A stretch of DNA of 64,000 nt from Steinernema hermaphroditum (Eukaryota; Nematoda; Chromadorea; Rhabditida; Steinernematidae): the NCBI GenBank assembly GCA_030435675.1, contig CM059624.1, positions 8,518,769-8,582,768 of the forward strand. The letters are read 5' to 3'. Positions 1-11,356 of this stretch are shown here, piece after piece (the first letter of the stretch is position 1; every line of letters begins with the position of its first letter). Below the pieces are notes generated by a model that did not search any database, was not told the origin of the DNA, and saw only the letters and a program-made list of their open reading frames with translations. A program made the position numbers and the translations under genes.

Positions 1-7
1 CCTCCGC

Positions 8-66
8 GGTGAGTTGTCCCCGCGGCGAGCTGTCCCGCGGCGAGTTGTCCCGCGGCGAGTTGTCTT
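8..66. repeat. Short tandem repeat at window edge
   Basis: About four copies of a 15-16 bp unit (core gcggcgagttgtccc) run to the left edge of the window. I see no coding role. The array may continue outside the window. Confidence 0.7.
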
Positions 67-189
67 GCTCCGCATATCTCAACCTCATCCAGCACTCAAT
101 CATTAAAGGCAGCTTTATGCACAGTACAACCAACATACGAGTTATAGACAAAATACCGACAATTTATTCACATCAATGTTATTTATACT

Positions 190-1400
190 CTACAGAGCGA
201 GCTCGCACAAGATGTCGTGCTGTTCGGCCGTCAGCGTTGCCACGTTTCCGGCTTTGGCGGTGTTGTATTTTTCTCGCAACGCCTGCAGGCGATGTTTCGG
301 GTTCGTCCATGTTAGTATCGGCTTAACGAACTTCCGAGCGGCCCGTTGTAGCATCGCCTCGTCGTATCCCATCGCTGCGGTCATCAGCTTGTTGTCCCAC
401 GGTCGCTTGTCGATCTTCATGGCGATGTACATAGAGACTGCGGCAATCAGGGAAGGCAGCAAGTGGCAAAGCGTTGAGTCAATTATCGCCACCTCTGCGA
501 AGAATTTCGCCAAGTTGTGGATTCGTGCTGCTGCAGCGCCATTCTGTTTCTTGAGTACTGTGCTACCTCGGCGTACGAAGTTTATTAAGTACGGGATTGA
601 CAGCGAGAATCCGGATGCTTTAAGGATCTGAAAAGAGAAAAGTTGCTAATAGTCACTTCTAAGCAATCTATCTGACCTTGATCTCACATGTTCGCATCTC
701 TTGTTTCGTGACGCAGTTACCACTGACGTTGACGAAGTCGTCGATCGTAGGAGGATACATTTCTTCGTACTTGGAGGCAATGAACATGCATGTGATGCCT
801 GTCAGTTGCAGGTTACTCTTGTCAATCGGCAGCCGCTGCACCGCCCTATTCAAGAGGTGCACGGTGAGATTCAGCGTTTCTGGATTGAGTTGGAAGCGGT
901 TGTGCACTTGATAGAACCAGTCGATCAGGATCTCCCGCATTCTTGGTTCAATCCTGAGGTCCTTCATCCAGTCTTCGGACAATGTCATTTCTCTGGCCTC
1001 AAGAATGCGCGAGTAAGTGAACATGTCTTCGCAGTAGTGGTCGAGTCCGAATTCGCCATTGGGAACTAGCGCGCCGATGATATTCTTTTCCACCTGATTC
1101 TGAAAAATATTTTACTAACAACTTTTGCAAAGCGTTCGTGAATGGATGCTGGACCAATATACCAAAATGCGCTGGTACTTACAAGCTGAGCAGGCTGAGA
1201 CTGGTGCCTCGTGATGACACGACTTTCGACTTCCGGTTTCTTGGCGCTCAGAGGGCCGCGGATCCGACGAAGCGACCTTGACTGAAAGATTCAACAATTA
1301 GTCGACTGCCTTAGTCTTTGGGTCTTACCCTCTTGAGCGGGCCAACCCCCATATCGCCAAGATTAGCGTTACAGTTTCGTTCGCTGACTCGCCGATGCAT
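190..1400 (-). CDS. CCNB: B-type cyclin
   Basis: Mitotic cyclin, the regulatory partner of CDK1. Four exons join in phase: 1400-1329, 1281-1183, 1099-677 and 627-190, giving about 343 residues, close to C. elegans CYB-1. The first cyclin fold carries the family signature: MREILIDWF, then LQLTGITCMFIASKYEE, then a YPPTIDDFV segment. The second fold (exon 4, from ILKASGF through ITHLAKF-like helices) ends at the stop. The N-terminal segment resembles the mitotic destruction box region (NANLGDMGVG), but the expected Arg three residues before Leu is Asn; a minimal RxxL (RGPL) follows. An acceptor-like cttgcag lies about 20 nt upstream of the start and could be a spliced-leader site. The family call is firm; the exact paralogue (CYB-1 or CYB-2 type) is not. 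Confidence 0.9.
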
Positions 1401-1769
1401 GTTAGTAGTCGAATCTGCAAGACCACAAGTCACATCACTGTACATAAACAAGATGATGCCAGGAAAGCGCGAAACAAAGCTTTGCAACCAACCTTATCAA
1501 GCGATTCAACGCCGAAGGAGAGAGACAGACAGTGCAAAAATTAGACAGACAAAATAGGCCGTTAGACGTCGCAAGTGACGTCAACGTGGTCCACTTGGGC
1601 TGACCCCTCACCAGTGAGAGGGACATTTGCGCGTTCGACTCTCGCGCTCTCGGTCAAATCCGCGTACTGTGCGCCTCTACACATGTGTATCGTGGCAAGA
1701 GCCACATTGACAGCAACTTTAAACAATTTGGAAAATTAGAGACGTTCGCAAACGAGCGATTGCTTTCGG
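1401..1769. other. Intergenic, upstream of the cyclin gene
   Basis: This stretch lies between the cyclin start and the first array element. It should hold the cyclin promoter. I recognise no gene or motif in it. Confidence 0.5.
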
Positions 1770-2094
1770 ACCGGTGTAAACGGTGGCCGTGGCCGTGGCC
1801 GTGGCCGCAGCGGTGTAAACGGTGGCCGTGGCCGTGGCCACCGATGTGGGTGGTCCGCGGTGGAAACGGTGGCCGTGGCCGTGGCGGTGGCCACCGATGT
1901 GTGTGGCCGTGCCTGTGGCTGTGGCCACCGATGTGGGTGGTCCGCGGTGTAAACGGTGGCCGTGGCCGTGGCGGTGGCCACCGATGTGTGTGGCCGTGCC
2001 TGTGGCTGTGGCCACCGATGTGGGTGGTCCGCGGTGTAAACGGTGGCCGTGGCCGTGGCCACCGATGTGTGTGGCTGTGGCTGTTGTGAATTAA
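1770..2094 (+). repeat. Minisatellite array, left arm
   Basis: The fine unit is the hexamer ggccgt and its variants. A longer unit of roughly 87 bp (from gtaaacggtggccgtgg to ggtggtccgcggt) repeats about three times. All reading frames are open by composition only, so the long open frames here are not genes. Confidence 0.85.
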
Positions 2095-3225
2095 GCGGTT
2101 CTGCGGCCACTCTAGTGTGACGGTGGCAGAGAAGACAGTGAAAACGGAAAATATAATTGACGAATAAGCAGACGAAGATAATCAGGTTAAGCGGTACATA
2201 AATGACAATGTTAGGGAAGCCATGTAAGGGAGTAAATATTCGTAAAGGTGGGTGATGCATGTCATCATAGAAGAGCCAACGACCCGCATAGGGAATAACG
2301 CAGGTGAAGTGCTGAGGGTTTTTTATGGTGGCACCGGCCAAGCGGAAATTGACACCGAGAATCTAAAAATATAATGTAAAAAAGAAAAGAAAAAAGTAAG
2401 CACATTAAGAGTAAACGGAAGGAGGCGAGCATTGGAGACGGGTGCCTGCATCCTACTGACTTCAATGGGTAGAACCCAAGGAGTGGGGCGATCGAAATTC
2501 TGTGAGCGAAGAAGATTTGTTCAACGACACTCAGTACATTTCGAAGGACGAGTTGAGGGAGCGAAGACATCGAGCAGAACTTGAACCCACTGCTCCGCAG
2601 TGGCAGGAGGTTGCAAACAGGATGTGTAGAAGGAGGTACTGGTTTTTGTCAGTTTTTGGCAATACCGGCTTACAGGTCGCAGCATCACCTGTCTCGCGTA
2701 TCCCCAGGTTTCCGCTCCGGTCTTAAGGACGTCCCTGGCACTATGCGACATTTTTGTGGTTCAGGTTCGACTCCGCTTCGGCCCATATTTTTTCTCCTCG
2801 CTTCTCCAACATATTTAAATTTGTTTGCTTCCTCGCACTCAATCCTATCCTAGCTTCAGTTATGAATGCTAGCAATATTTTGCTTCCTCATACAAGGGTA
2901 CGGTAAAACATGTAAAGCTAAGATCGACGGGAGAGTAGGAGCAAGCGATAGGCCTAGGTGAGTATATAAACTGTGCAAAAAAATCAGCTGCCCATATGCG
3001 CTCTATGTCCATCAAAAAACGATGCGGTATTCTTTCCAAGCAACTGGAAATCCGTTTCCCACCGGTGATTCCCAATTGCCAAACTATATACTTGAGGTAT
3101 CCTGATAGGTGGACAGTGATCTGTCGGACCATTATCCTAGGGAAAATGTATGAACACTTTGCAACCACAACAAAATTGGGAGCTTACGTATACACTTGGT
3201 CACTTGAGAATCACCTGTGAGAATC

Positions 3226-3542
3226 ACCACGGCCACACGCATCGGTGGCCACGGCCACAGCCACAGCCACACACATCGGTGGCCACCGCCACGGCCACGG
3301 CCACCGTTTACACCGCGGACCACCCACATCGGTGGCCACAGCCACAGCCACAGGCACGGCCACACACATCAGTGGCCACGGCCACGGCCACCGTTTACAC
3401 CACGGCCACACGCATCGGTGGCCACCGCCACGGCCACCGTTTACACCGCGGACCACCCACATCGGTGGCCACGGCCACGGCCACGGCCACGGCCACCGTT
3501 TACACCGCTGCGGCCACGGCCACGGCCACCGTTTACACTGGT
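3226..3542 (-). repeat. Minisatellite array, right arm (inverted copy)
   Basis: This is the reverse complement of the left array, with the same hexamer and the same higher-order unit. The order of variant units differs, so it is not a simple recent copy. Confidence 0.85.
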
Positions 3543-3849
3543 CCATTGCTTTCCGATATTTCGTACTTGTACAAGCGAAATTCTGCACCCCTTCTTAGCC
3601 CAAAACTTTATTGCTTCTCGTTAGGAAACGCTACTTCCCCATTCGTACACGGAACCGTTGTTATCAACTGTACTTCAAGATACGAAGCTTCACGTAAGAC
3701 ACCCCTGTTCAGCAATGGAAGAAAATTTCTAATGTCCACCGCCTCTCACCCCCTCACCTAAACTCTTCCCTCATCCCTGTAACATGCTAAAGACTAGTAC
3801 ACAAACGGCGATATGTGAATTCAAAAAAGAAATATCATTCACAAAGCAC
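3543..3849. other. Intergenic, 3' side of PSME3
   Basis: AT-richer spacer that includes the 3' untranslated end of the minus-strand PSME3 gene. Nothing else is seen. Confidence 0.5.
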
Positions 3850-4725
3850 TTAATACATGTGGTCAATGTTCGAACTGCGCGGCTTCTTGATCTTTTCCAA
3901 ATTCTTCGTGATCATGTCGTGAAGCGTGGCGAAGTGGTTGCGCATCTCGGTTAACACCAGGCGGATGTTGATGAACTGCTTCTCATCCAAATCGACGATG
4001 GCACGACGGTAATCATCCTAGGGACAGTCAGTCAGATAACATCAAATAATCGAATGCACTTACCACATGAGGATACTTTGCAACTTTGGTGACGAGGCGT
4101 GCACGGCTGACAAAGTAACGCGACATCTGATCGAGGAAACTAGCCGCCTCACTCTCAACCGTGCGGACTTCACTCAGAGTTTCTTCTTGAATGGAAACTC
4201 CAAAATTGTTTCCATCTTCGATACGCGGAATAAGGAAAAGGATCCACATCTTTACCTTGTTGACATCTTCAACTGCATTTCTCAGCAATGGACGGACCAA
4301 ATCAGTGAGATCAGCGAGTTTCTTGTTGCACTTCACTGGTCCGTTCACAAAGCCGTAAACAGGAGTACCTGAAAGAAGTCATTACAACCTCGGCAGGACG
4401 CGGAACACAAACCAGAAACTCCAGTTTCATCAGTGATCAGTTCTCCATTCTGCTCAAAACGCTTTCGCTTCTTAGGTGGTCCGACTTCTTCAGTCTTAGC
4501 GGGTTCTTCTGGACGAGGTAAGTTGAAGTCGAGATCGGGAAGGTAAGAGCTCAGCAATTCATAAGAGAACTGTTCATCGTCGAGGAGTTCATTGAACTGG
4601 ACAACGCGCTTGGGGAATTCTTCCAGGACGATCTTTTCAGCTTGAATCAGCAAGTTCTTTTTGTAATCACTAAGCTTCTTAGTGTAGTCAGTTTCTCCGT
4701 TAGTAGTAGATTTCTCAGAAGCCAT
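3850..4725 (-). CDS. PSME3: Proteasome activator complex subunit 3 (PA28-gamma / REG-gamma)
   Basis: Forms the heptameric nuclear ring that caps the 20S proteasome and promotes ATP-independent degradation. Three exons: 4725-4413, 4368-4064, 4017-3850, giving about 261 residues (human 254). The C-terminal activator domain is very well conserved: RIEDGNNFGVSIQEET, VRTVESEAASFLDQMSRYF, VTKVAKYPH, ending KPRSSN. A basic stretch PPKKRKRFE in the family's variable linker fits the known nuclear localisation signal. An acceptor-like attttcag lies about 18 nt before the ATG. The gene starts 140 bp downstream of the stop of the preceding minus-strand gene, so the two may share an operon. Confidence 0.96.
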
Positions 4726-4865
4726 CTTTGAATCAAAGTAACTGAAAATTACGTATATAAGCTACGTCCAAAGCTGCATCGATACAGGTATCATAATCAT
4801 GACGAAGAAAACGTCTCAATCAGACAAACAGTGATATTCAGAAATCTATTTATTTATATCTACAT

Positions 4866-5133
4866 TTATTGGCTGTATTTCGCTATCCTATCTTCGTGAA
4901 TCTTCTTGTATTTTTTCAGTAGTTCCGCTTTGCTTTGCTCCAGTTCTCTTTCGTACTCCTGATAAACATGCAAGATCAGATAATGACACCGAAAACCAAA
5001 TTCTCACCTCCAGAGGCTTGTAGTGATGAGTTATGATATTCGCTCCTGCTGCCACTCCAAGGATCAATATTCCTAGCTTCTTCAAAGCATCTTGAGGCGA
5101 ACTACGGTACGGCCACCATCGTGGGACAGCCAT
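4866..5133 (-). CDS. Small mitochondrial-type membrane protein, possibly ATP synthase subunit e
   Basis: Two exons (5133-5008, 4958-4866) give a 72-residue protein. A single hydrophobic helix near residues 18-34 contains a GxxxG-like motif (GVAAG). It is followed by a charged helical tail (EYERELEQSKAELLKKY). This architecture, a short N-terminus, a GxxxG helix, then a basic/acidic coiled tail, is that of F1Fo ATP synthase subunit e, which drives complex dimerisation. The overall similarity is weak, so another small inner-membrane protein is possible. It is the upstream member of a tight minus-strand pair with PSME3. Confidence 0.5.
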
Positions 5134-5977
5134 TCTGAAAAAAGATAGGATACAACTTGTGCATTAGCACGAAACGCAAGAGCACTTGAATTCATAATTA
5201 AAAGTCCCAGGTCAACGAAAAAAACCCTTTCGACCCTGAGCTATACATGGCCTTTGTTGCATATAACGTTTCCGGAGGAACAGATAAATGTGCAGAAGTG
5301 GCTATCAATCATGTGTTTCGAAAACAATTCAGCGAAAGGAATGGTACGACGAGAATCACATTCTTTCAATCACATTTCACACTCCTTCACATAGCCTTCC
5401 ATATTACGATCGATCTCTATGATTCAAAACAACAGTTGAAAAATACATTCACAAGATTAAATTCAGAAATCAATTCAGAAACAAGGAAAACCACTTCCAG
5501 AATGGATCGTAATTCCGCAAAAGGCTGAAATATGACTTAAGTTCTAAGTCACACGCTAGAAACCGGTAAATTCAGAACATCACAGCTGAAGAACAGCTGG
5601 AACATTCGAGACGGTTCTGGAGAATCCCAAAATTCGCTCCCGCTCTCTGCAAATCTCGATGGTTTGCACCGTGCAGCTTCCAAAAATTCAGTTCTGCAGC
5701 GCGGATTCTGTGATTTAGGCATACGGCGCTGACGGCGAAATGCGAAAATCATTTTCGAAAATGTCCAAAAATTCGGCGTCGGTGCATTTAGGAAACTTCC
5801 CACTCCCACAGGTTCAGCCTCTCAGGATCACTTACCGTCTGTTGTCTTTTCTGCTGTCTATCGACACCTTTCGAGGTCATTCGGCCATCACTTCGTGATG
5901 CGATCCACTACTCCCTTCTTCGGCATCTCCTGCAGCTTTATCTTCATTGTCTACTTCCCCAATGAACTAATGGCTCT
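5134..5977. other. Intergenic, no gene seen
   Basis: Upstream of the subunit-e-like gene. Several short open frames in both directions have no recognisable similarity or splice structure. It borders the second array element. Confidence 0.4.
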
Positions 5978-6796
5978 TTCACAAGCTCGCCGTCACCGTC
6001 GCCGTCGCCGTCACCGTCACCGTCAAAACGGCGAGAAAGGCGTTTCGATTTTTTGCGTTCACATGCGACCGCCGTCGCCGTCACCGTCACCGTTACCGGC
6101 GCCGGCGCCGTTTTTTGATGCGTGTTCATAAGCTCGCCGTCACCGTCACCGTCGCCATCATTAGTCCTTTTTTAGGAAATGTCATAAGTTCAGCCAGGTC
6201 GCCGAACCTGTGACATTTCCTAAAAATGGACTAAACATTGACATATCAGGCAAATCGTGGTGGGACCACCCTGACGGTGACGGCGCCGGTGGCAATGTGA
6301 ACATAAAACGGTGACGGCGACGGCGACGGTGACGGCGGTCGCATGTGAACACAGAACGGTGACGGTGACGGCGACGGTGACGGCGCGACGGCGCCGTTTT
6401 CTATTCATATGGAAACGGTGACGGCGACGGTGACGGTGACGGCGACGGCGACGGTGACGGTGACGGTGACGGTGACGGTGACGGTGACGGTGACGGTGAC
6501 GGTGACGGTGACGGTGACGGTGACGGTGACGGTGACGGTGACGGTGACGGTGACGGTGACGGTGACGGTGACGGTGACGGTGACGGTGACGGTGACGGTG
6601 ACGGTGACGGTGACGGTGACGGTGACGGTGACGGTGACGGTGACGGTGACGGTGACGGTGACGGTGACGGTGACGGTGACGGTGACGGTGACGGTGACGG
6701 TGACGGCGACGGTGACGGTGACGGCGACGGTGACGGTGACGGCGACGGTGACGGCGACGGTGACGGTGACGGTGACGGCGAGGGGCACCTTGTGAA
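5978..6796. mobile_element. Putative non-autonomous element with inverted GGTGAC arrays
   Basis: The ends carry ttcacaag (left, 5978) and cttgtgaa (right, to 6796) in inverted orientation. Each is followed inward by the hexamer in opposite orientation: ccgtca on the left, ggtgac on the right. An internal near-palindrome at about 6158-6236 pairs ttagtcc...aaatgtca with tgacatttcctaaa. There is no coding potential beyond composition-driven open frames. The design mirrors the 1770-3542 element, but with a different hexamer. Confidence 0.6.
6409..6780 (+). repeat. GGTGAC hexanucleotide array
   Basis: A near-perfect hexamer array. Roughly 6445-6705 is uninterrupted ggtgac; the flanks have c-for-t variants (ggcgac). 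Both strands read as Thr-Val repeats, which is an artefact of the repeat. Confidence 0.95.
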
Positions 6797-7128
6797 CGAT
6801 ACTTAAAATCACCGCTGGGTTTCTGGAGTTAAACGTTGTTCATTTATCTGCAGCGCGTCATGGTTCCATGCCCTGTGAGGAAAGCATACATTCATTAATT
6901 TCGTTAAAGCGGGATTTTCCATCTTCTAGTCCGCCAAAAAGTACTAGACCGACTTTTGCAGAGTCACCAGCCACTACCGCCACCCCCTCGATCTACCGTA
7001 ACGCTGACGCTTAGCTACTTCTAGAACGGCCACTGACAACGACCACAACTTTTCGAACAACAGATAATCTGTATTTATACCATAGAGCGCTGAAAATAAC
7101 TATTTACATACGTCAAGAAGGTAATAAA

Positions 7129-9519
7129 TTAGGGAGCTTCATCCAGCTTGAGATTCGCCTTTGATGCTCTCGTGGATGACCGGATGTTTTTCAACGCTTT
7201 CTTCATCAACTACAAAAAAACGCGTAAGGAAATAACTTTCCTGATTGAGCAAACCTTCAGTTTTCCTGAAGCACTAATCACCAGGTCCTCTGCAATTCCA
7301 TCGGATGTCGCCGTGGTTCCTGAGCATACGGAAGATGCACAGGACTTCTGCCTACTGCTCTCGGAAAACGGTTTTCCGTGGAACGAAAGACGTCCGATGA
7401 CGTTGGACACCTTCGAGATGTTATCTTGTAGTGAAGAGTCCGTAACCCCAAAGTCATGTGTTTTGTTCACAGCGAGTGACTGGAGCTCGCCGTTCTCGAT
7501 GGCTCTCTGCTCCATGAGGGTGTCCTCGTCCTCGGGCTCCAGGGTATTCCAGGTCTGCGGCAACATGGAGTGATGACATGTGAGATCGTTCGTGGTTTCA
7601 CTAAACGGATCTGCAATTGTGGAACAGATTATTCCCGAGCAGAATCGGAATCTCACGAGACGAATTCTGTCCATGTCCGAAAAGGTCCGTTGCCCGCCCG
7701 TTGGTGAATATGTCTTCCGGAGGAACAAAAAATTCGCTGGCGCGCTTCTCAAACTGTTCTTCCTTGTTGTGGTAGCTCTCCACTTCTTGCCTCAGTTCCT
7801 CGTTGAGGTTCTTCTGTTCTTGGAGTTCTCCTTCGAGCTGCAGAAAAAAAAAATAATAAGAAAAGCTCCTCCAAATGGCAAACCTACATCATTTATCCTC
7901 TTTGATGTCTCAACAGAGTTGGTTTCCAATGTGGCTATCTTTTCATTCAGTTCGTCGTGGTCACGCAGTTGTTCCGTTTGTGCTTCCATCGCTTTCTGGG
8001 CGCTCAAGAGTTGCTCACTTATGGCCAAAAAGTTCGATTCGCGCTGTGTCAGTCGGCTGATCGTCTGCTCCAATTGCGACTGTATCGTCTTCAGCTGGTT
8101 ATCACTGGACGCTTTCTCTGTTTCCAGGATCGAAATTCTGGTGACCATGTGGTCGTAGTCGATCATCTTCAGGCGAGCAGTGGACAACTCCATTTCCATC
8201 TTAGACAGATCCATCTTTAAATTAGAAGCAGCGCTTTCGCTGTTCACAGCTCTAGAGGAATAGTCTTCCAAGCGCGTCTTCATCTTCTCCAGTTCGTTTT
8301 CCAGATGCTTCTTCGCTGCGTCGATCTGCAAGTTCCGGTTCTCGAGGCAGAGTGTCGACCTCCTCGTCGACTCCTGGTCCAGTATGTAGCTCCCTAGCTT
8401 CCCTTCCAGATCTTCGATCCTCTGCAAATATTTAGCGTTTTCTTCTTTCAGCAGCGTCAGCTCCAGGTTCCCGTCCTCCATCAGCCTTGTGTTTTCTTCG
8501 TTGTCCAGAACCAAATTTTGAAGCTTGGAGCGGCAGTTTTCGTGCTCTCTTCTTTCATTCTCCAACTGCTCCTTGATACTATCAACCAAAGAGTCACGCT
8601 CCTTCATTGACTGTTCCAATCGGCTTAGCCTCTAAAGAACATAGTTCAAAACATCCTTTGAAAAGATCTCACCTCTACAGCATCACGAGCTTCCTCCTTC
8701 GCATCCATGAGCTCTCTTTCTAATTGATGCGTTTTACTGTTCACTTTCAAGATCTCGTCTTCCTGACTGTGGTTCTTAGTTGCTAGTTTCATGTTGCTCT
8801 CCTCTGCCGCATCTAGCTCAGCACGCATTTCCCTGATTTTTTCCTTCAACTGCCGGAAATCCTTCAGCTTCTTATCACTCTCCTCATTTTTCTCCTTCAT
8901 AAAATTCAGCTTTATCTCCGTCGCTTCAAGCTTATCGTGAACCGCGTTTTTTTCACTTTCCTTCTCACGAAGGCTGTTCAAGAGCTTCTCATTGTAAGTC
9001 AGGATTTGTTCGTACTCCCGCTTGAATTCGTTCTTCGATAGGCGAACTTGGTCCAACTCGTGCCTCATTTCATTGTTTTCCGACTTCAGTCTCTTGATTT
9101 CGTTCTCTTGTTCCTGGATTCGCCTTCTCTGCCTGTTTTCGCGAAGCTTCGGCGAGTCATGCAGCACTGACACATCGTTGCTACTGCTGTACGTGCTATA
9201 GGGACGTCCAGGAACGGTTTTGTTCAGCTCCCGAAAGGGCATTCGAGAGCACTTGGGAGTCGAAGGTGTCACCGGACAAGTGCCTGCGGTTTTTATGAAA
9301 CCAGCACCATTTTCAGATGATGTTTTCCTTATTATATTGCTCCAGTTGTTGGCACTTGGCCACTGCGAGCTGTCGTCCAAGTAGTCCATCTAGATACAAT
9401 TGGTGATTGTAGGGACATAGCTTTCGCGTCCATACCAACTTTTCCAGCTCGTTTCGACTATTTTCACTCAGATTGGGAAGGATTACGTCGAACGCTGCTG
9501 CTTGGAGGTCAGTGCTCAT
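7129..9519 (-). CDS. Long coiled-coil protein, unidentified
   Basis: At least six exons from the ATG at 9519 to the stop at 7129, about 740 residues. The first exon joins at NELEKL to MDYLDDSSQW. An N-terminal low-complexity region rich in Ser, Thr and Pro follows (TPSTPKCSRMPF). Two long heptad blocks come next: one from KLRENRQRRRIQEQE to about 8700, the second across 8619-7792. The C-terminal third is non-helical and ends in a basic tail (LMKKALKNIRSSTR). The profile suits a centrosomal, kinetochore or motor-adaptor protein, but I recognise no diagnostic motif. Its likely trans-splice acceptor (ccatttttcag) is only about 25 bp from the stop of the upstream gene. Confidence 0.8.
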
Positions 9520-9576
9520 TCGGATTTCGTATAAAACGATTATTAGAAACTGAAAAATGGCTTTGCTGTAAACCCA

Positions 9577-10325
9577 TTACATATCGGCAAGCACCTTTGC
9601 AATTTCATCGCTCTGTCCGTAGCTGGCCGCTGTCGCCTTTAATTCACTATAATATTTGTTGGGTGAGACCTTCTGGAGATTGGCGAGATGATTGAGCAAG
9701 TTTTCGAAGAATTCTCGACGGTTTACAATTTTTTCTGAAGGCTCCTTGGGCAGATCTTTCTCTTTCCTGAAAAAGGTTCCAATTGTGTTATTTTCACGTC
9801 CAAGAGAATACATACATAAATGTCAGTACCGTGGTCAGATGCTGACCGCTGATGAATTCTCCGAGTTCCTTCACGTGGCAGAGTCCTACGAGGTCTCCAA
9901 ACAAATTAAACTAAATTGCGGGTGGATTACCGTCCACATAGAATCAGATGCTTACCCATTCGGTCAGAGCAGCCGCTTTGCTCGTATCCATGTTGAGTGG
10001 ATCGGTTATGCGGAGCCCATACACGGCCAAAACTGAAAGAACTTCGATGATTAATAAAAGAAAAAAAGGCACGGAATCTAGCGCAGAACTTAGATGGAGT
10101 TCGCGAATTTAAAAGTGTCACGAAACACTGAGACGCACCGAAATAGTGCATCAAACCAAACTTCTCAGCGGAGATCCCTTTTCCGGAGATCGTAGAATAT
10201 ACAGTAATAAAGAAGCAAAGCGAAAAAAACGTGGAAGATTCAAAAGCGGCGGGTTCGCGCGAGAGTTCGAGTTCGAAAACACTGACATTGGCGCCTATTT
10301 TCGTTTTTCGATGTGGGAGCCTCAC
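9577..10325 (-). CDS. Unidentified multi-exon protein
   Basis: Exons are readable with good splice signals: ...FGLMHYF joined to VLAVYGLRITDPLNM, then FNLFGDLVGLCHVKELGEF, then KEKDLPKEPSEKIVNRREFF to the stop at 9577. The donor gtatgt after ...LTF restores the phase. The N-terminal exon is uncertain: an open frame extends to 10325 but may not be coding. The sequence is mainly helical with a charged C-terminus. I cannot assign a family. It is the upstream member of a pair whose downstream gene (coiled-coil, start 9519) begins 57 bp after this stop. Confidence 0.6.
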
Positions 10326-11356
10326 CGCTGTGGCGGTGATTCAGAGCGCCGTCAAAGGACATGGGAAAGGTGAACCATCCGCAACATGATCTATCGTGGG
10401 TCACCTCGCAACAGCGTAAGGACGGAATGATTCTCCTTCCTGCAGGGCTAATATGAGTACAAGAGGGCAGTTCATGAGACTGGAGTTCGCACGTTCGCAT
10501 TTGGGTGGAGGTCCATGACTTCTTTTTGGGTCTTTTTCTATTGCCCTTTTGTTTGATTTTCCTCATCAGAAGGACTATAGATTTGTACAGGTGGTAGATA
10601 TGTGCCCTTTTCGTTTAGTATTTGTACTCTCGAATCTCGGCGTACGAGCTTGCTCCTACTCGTTTTTGGGGTCTTTGCAAGTGAACCCAAGTTGACACAT
10701 TTTTTGCACGTATTTACGCTTCTTTTCAGAGTAGCCTCTGCATAGCTGTTTTCAAGCGCTCATTTTTGCATGAAGGCATGTTTTCCTTCTGCAGGGCCCC
10801 TTTCTTGTGGCGCTGTAATGTCGTGCGCCTGTAAAGGTGCGATAATCGACGCAGATAGGACAAGACTGTTTTCGAAAGTGCACGCTACTGAGCGCTCTTG
10901 CTCTCTTCTGATTCGCCCGGGCAGAGAAGCAGAGTTTTTCGATGCTAGTGCGATTTATTTCGTTGACAGGAGATCTTCGCTTCAGACGATCGAAGCGACG
11001 CGCCGCCGTCCGCATGCTTCCCTGTCTGGCGATCCTCTCCCGACGATGCCGCCCGCACCCATAAGAGGCGGGCCTCGGTACTTCCGAAGACTGTTGATTC
11101 ACTTTGTGTGTTATTCTTCGGCCAGTAGGACTTCCTGCTTTCTGTGGTGCTCAGACCATGTGTGCCGCGTTCGTGCTGCCTCAAAAACAAGTGATTAGGT
11201 ATTCGCGATAAGGTCTACGGGTCGTCTCGGTGCGGACTTATAGGGGAACACACAGATTGTGTTTTCAGTGCTACCGACAGTCGTTAACACTTTGATACTC
11301 GTTACTTGATATTCGCGATGTTGATTGCGTGCTCTTTTCCAGATAGTTTGATCGCG
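10326..11356. other. Intergenic between divergent genes
   Basis: About 1 kb separating the unidentified minus gene from UMPS on the plus strand. It should contain both promoters. GC-rich open frames around 10750-11200 exist on both strands without splice or family support. Confidence 0.4.

Larger units (their letters stand above)
1770..3542. mobile_element. Putative non-autonomous element with inverted GGCCGT-type arrays at both ends
   Basis: The two ends match in inverted orientation: accggtgtaaacggtggcc at the left and its near complement, ending gtttacactggt, at the right. Each end is a roughly 320 bp array. The left array reads ggccgt and the right array reads ggccac, so the pair forms one large inverted repeat around a 1.1 kb unique core. 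The core contains no transposase I can recognise. A plus-strand stretch near 2502-2640 has a somewhat protein-like translation but no convincing gene. I infer a mobile or fold-back element; target-site duplications were not identified. Confidence 0.6.

Noticed and set aside
1770..2094. CRISPR-like direct repeats
   Set aside because: The genome is eukaryotic and the repeats are contiguous hexamers without unique spacers.
1685..3761. Several 90-200 codon open frames rich in His, Trp, Pro and Gly
   Set aside because: They follow from the ggccgt/ggccac minisatellites, not from coding selection.
6405..6812. Long Thr-Val open frames on both strands
   Set aside because: They are produced by the GGTGAC hexamer array; every frame of a stop-free hexamer stays open.
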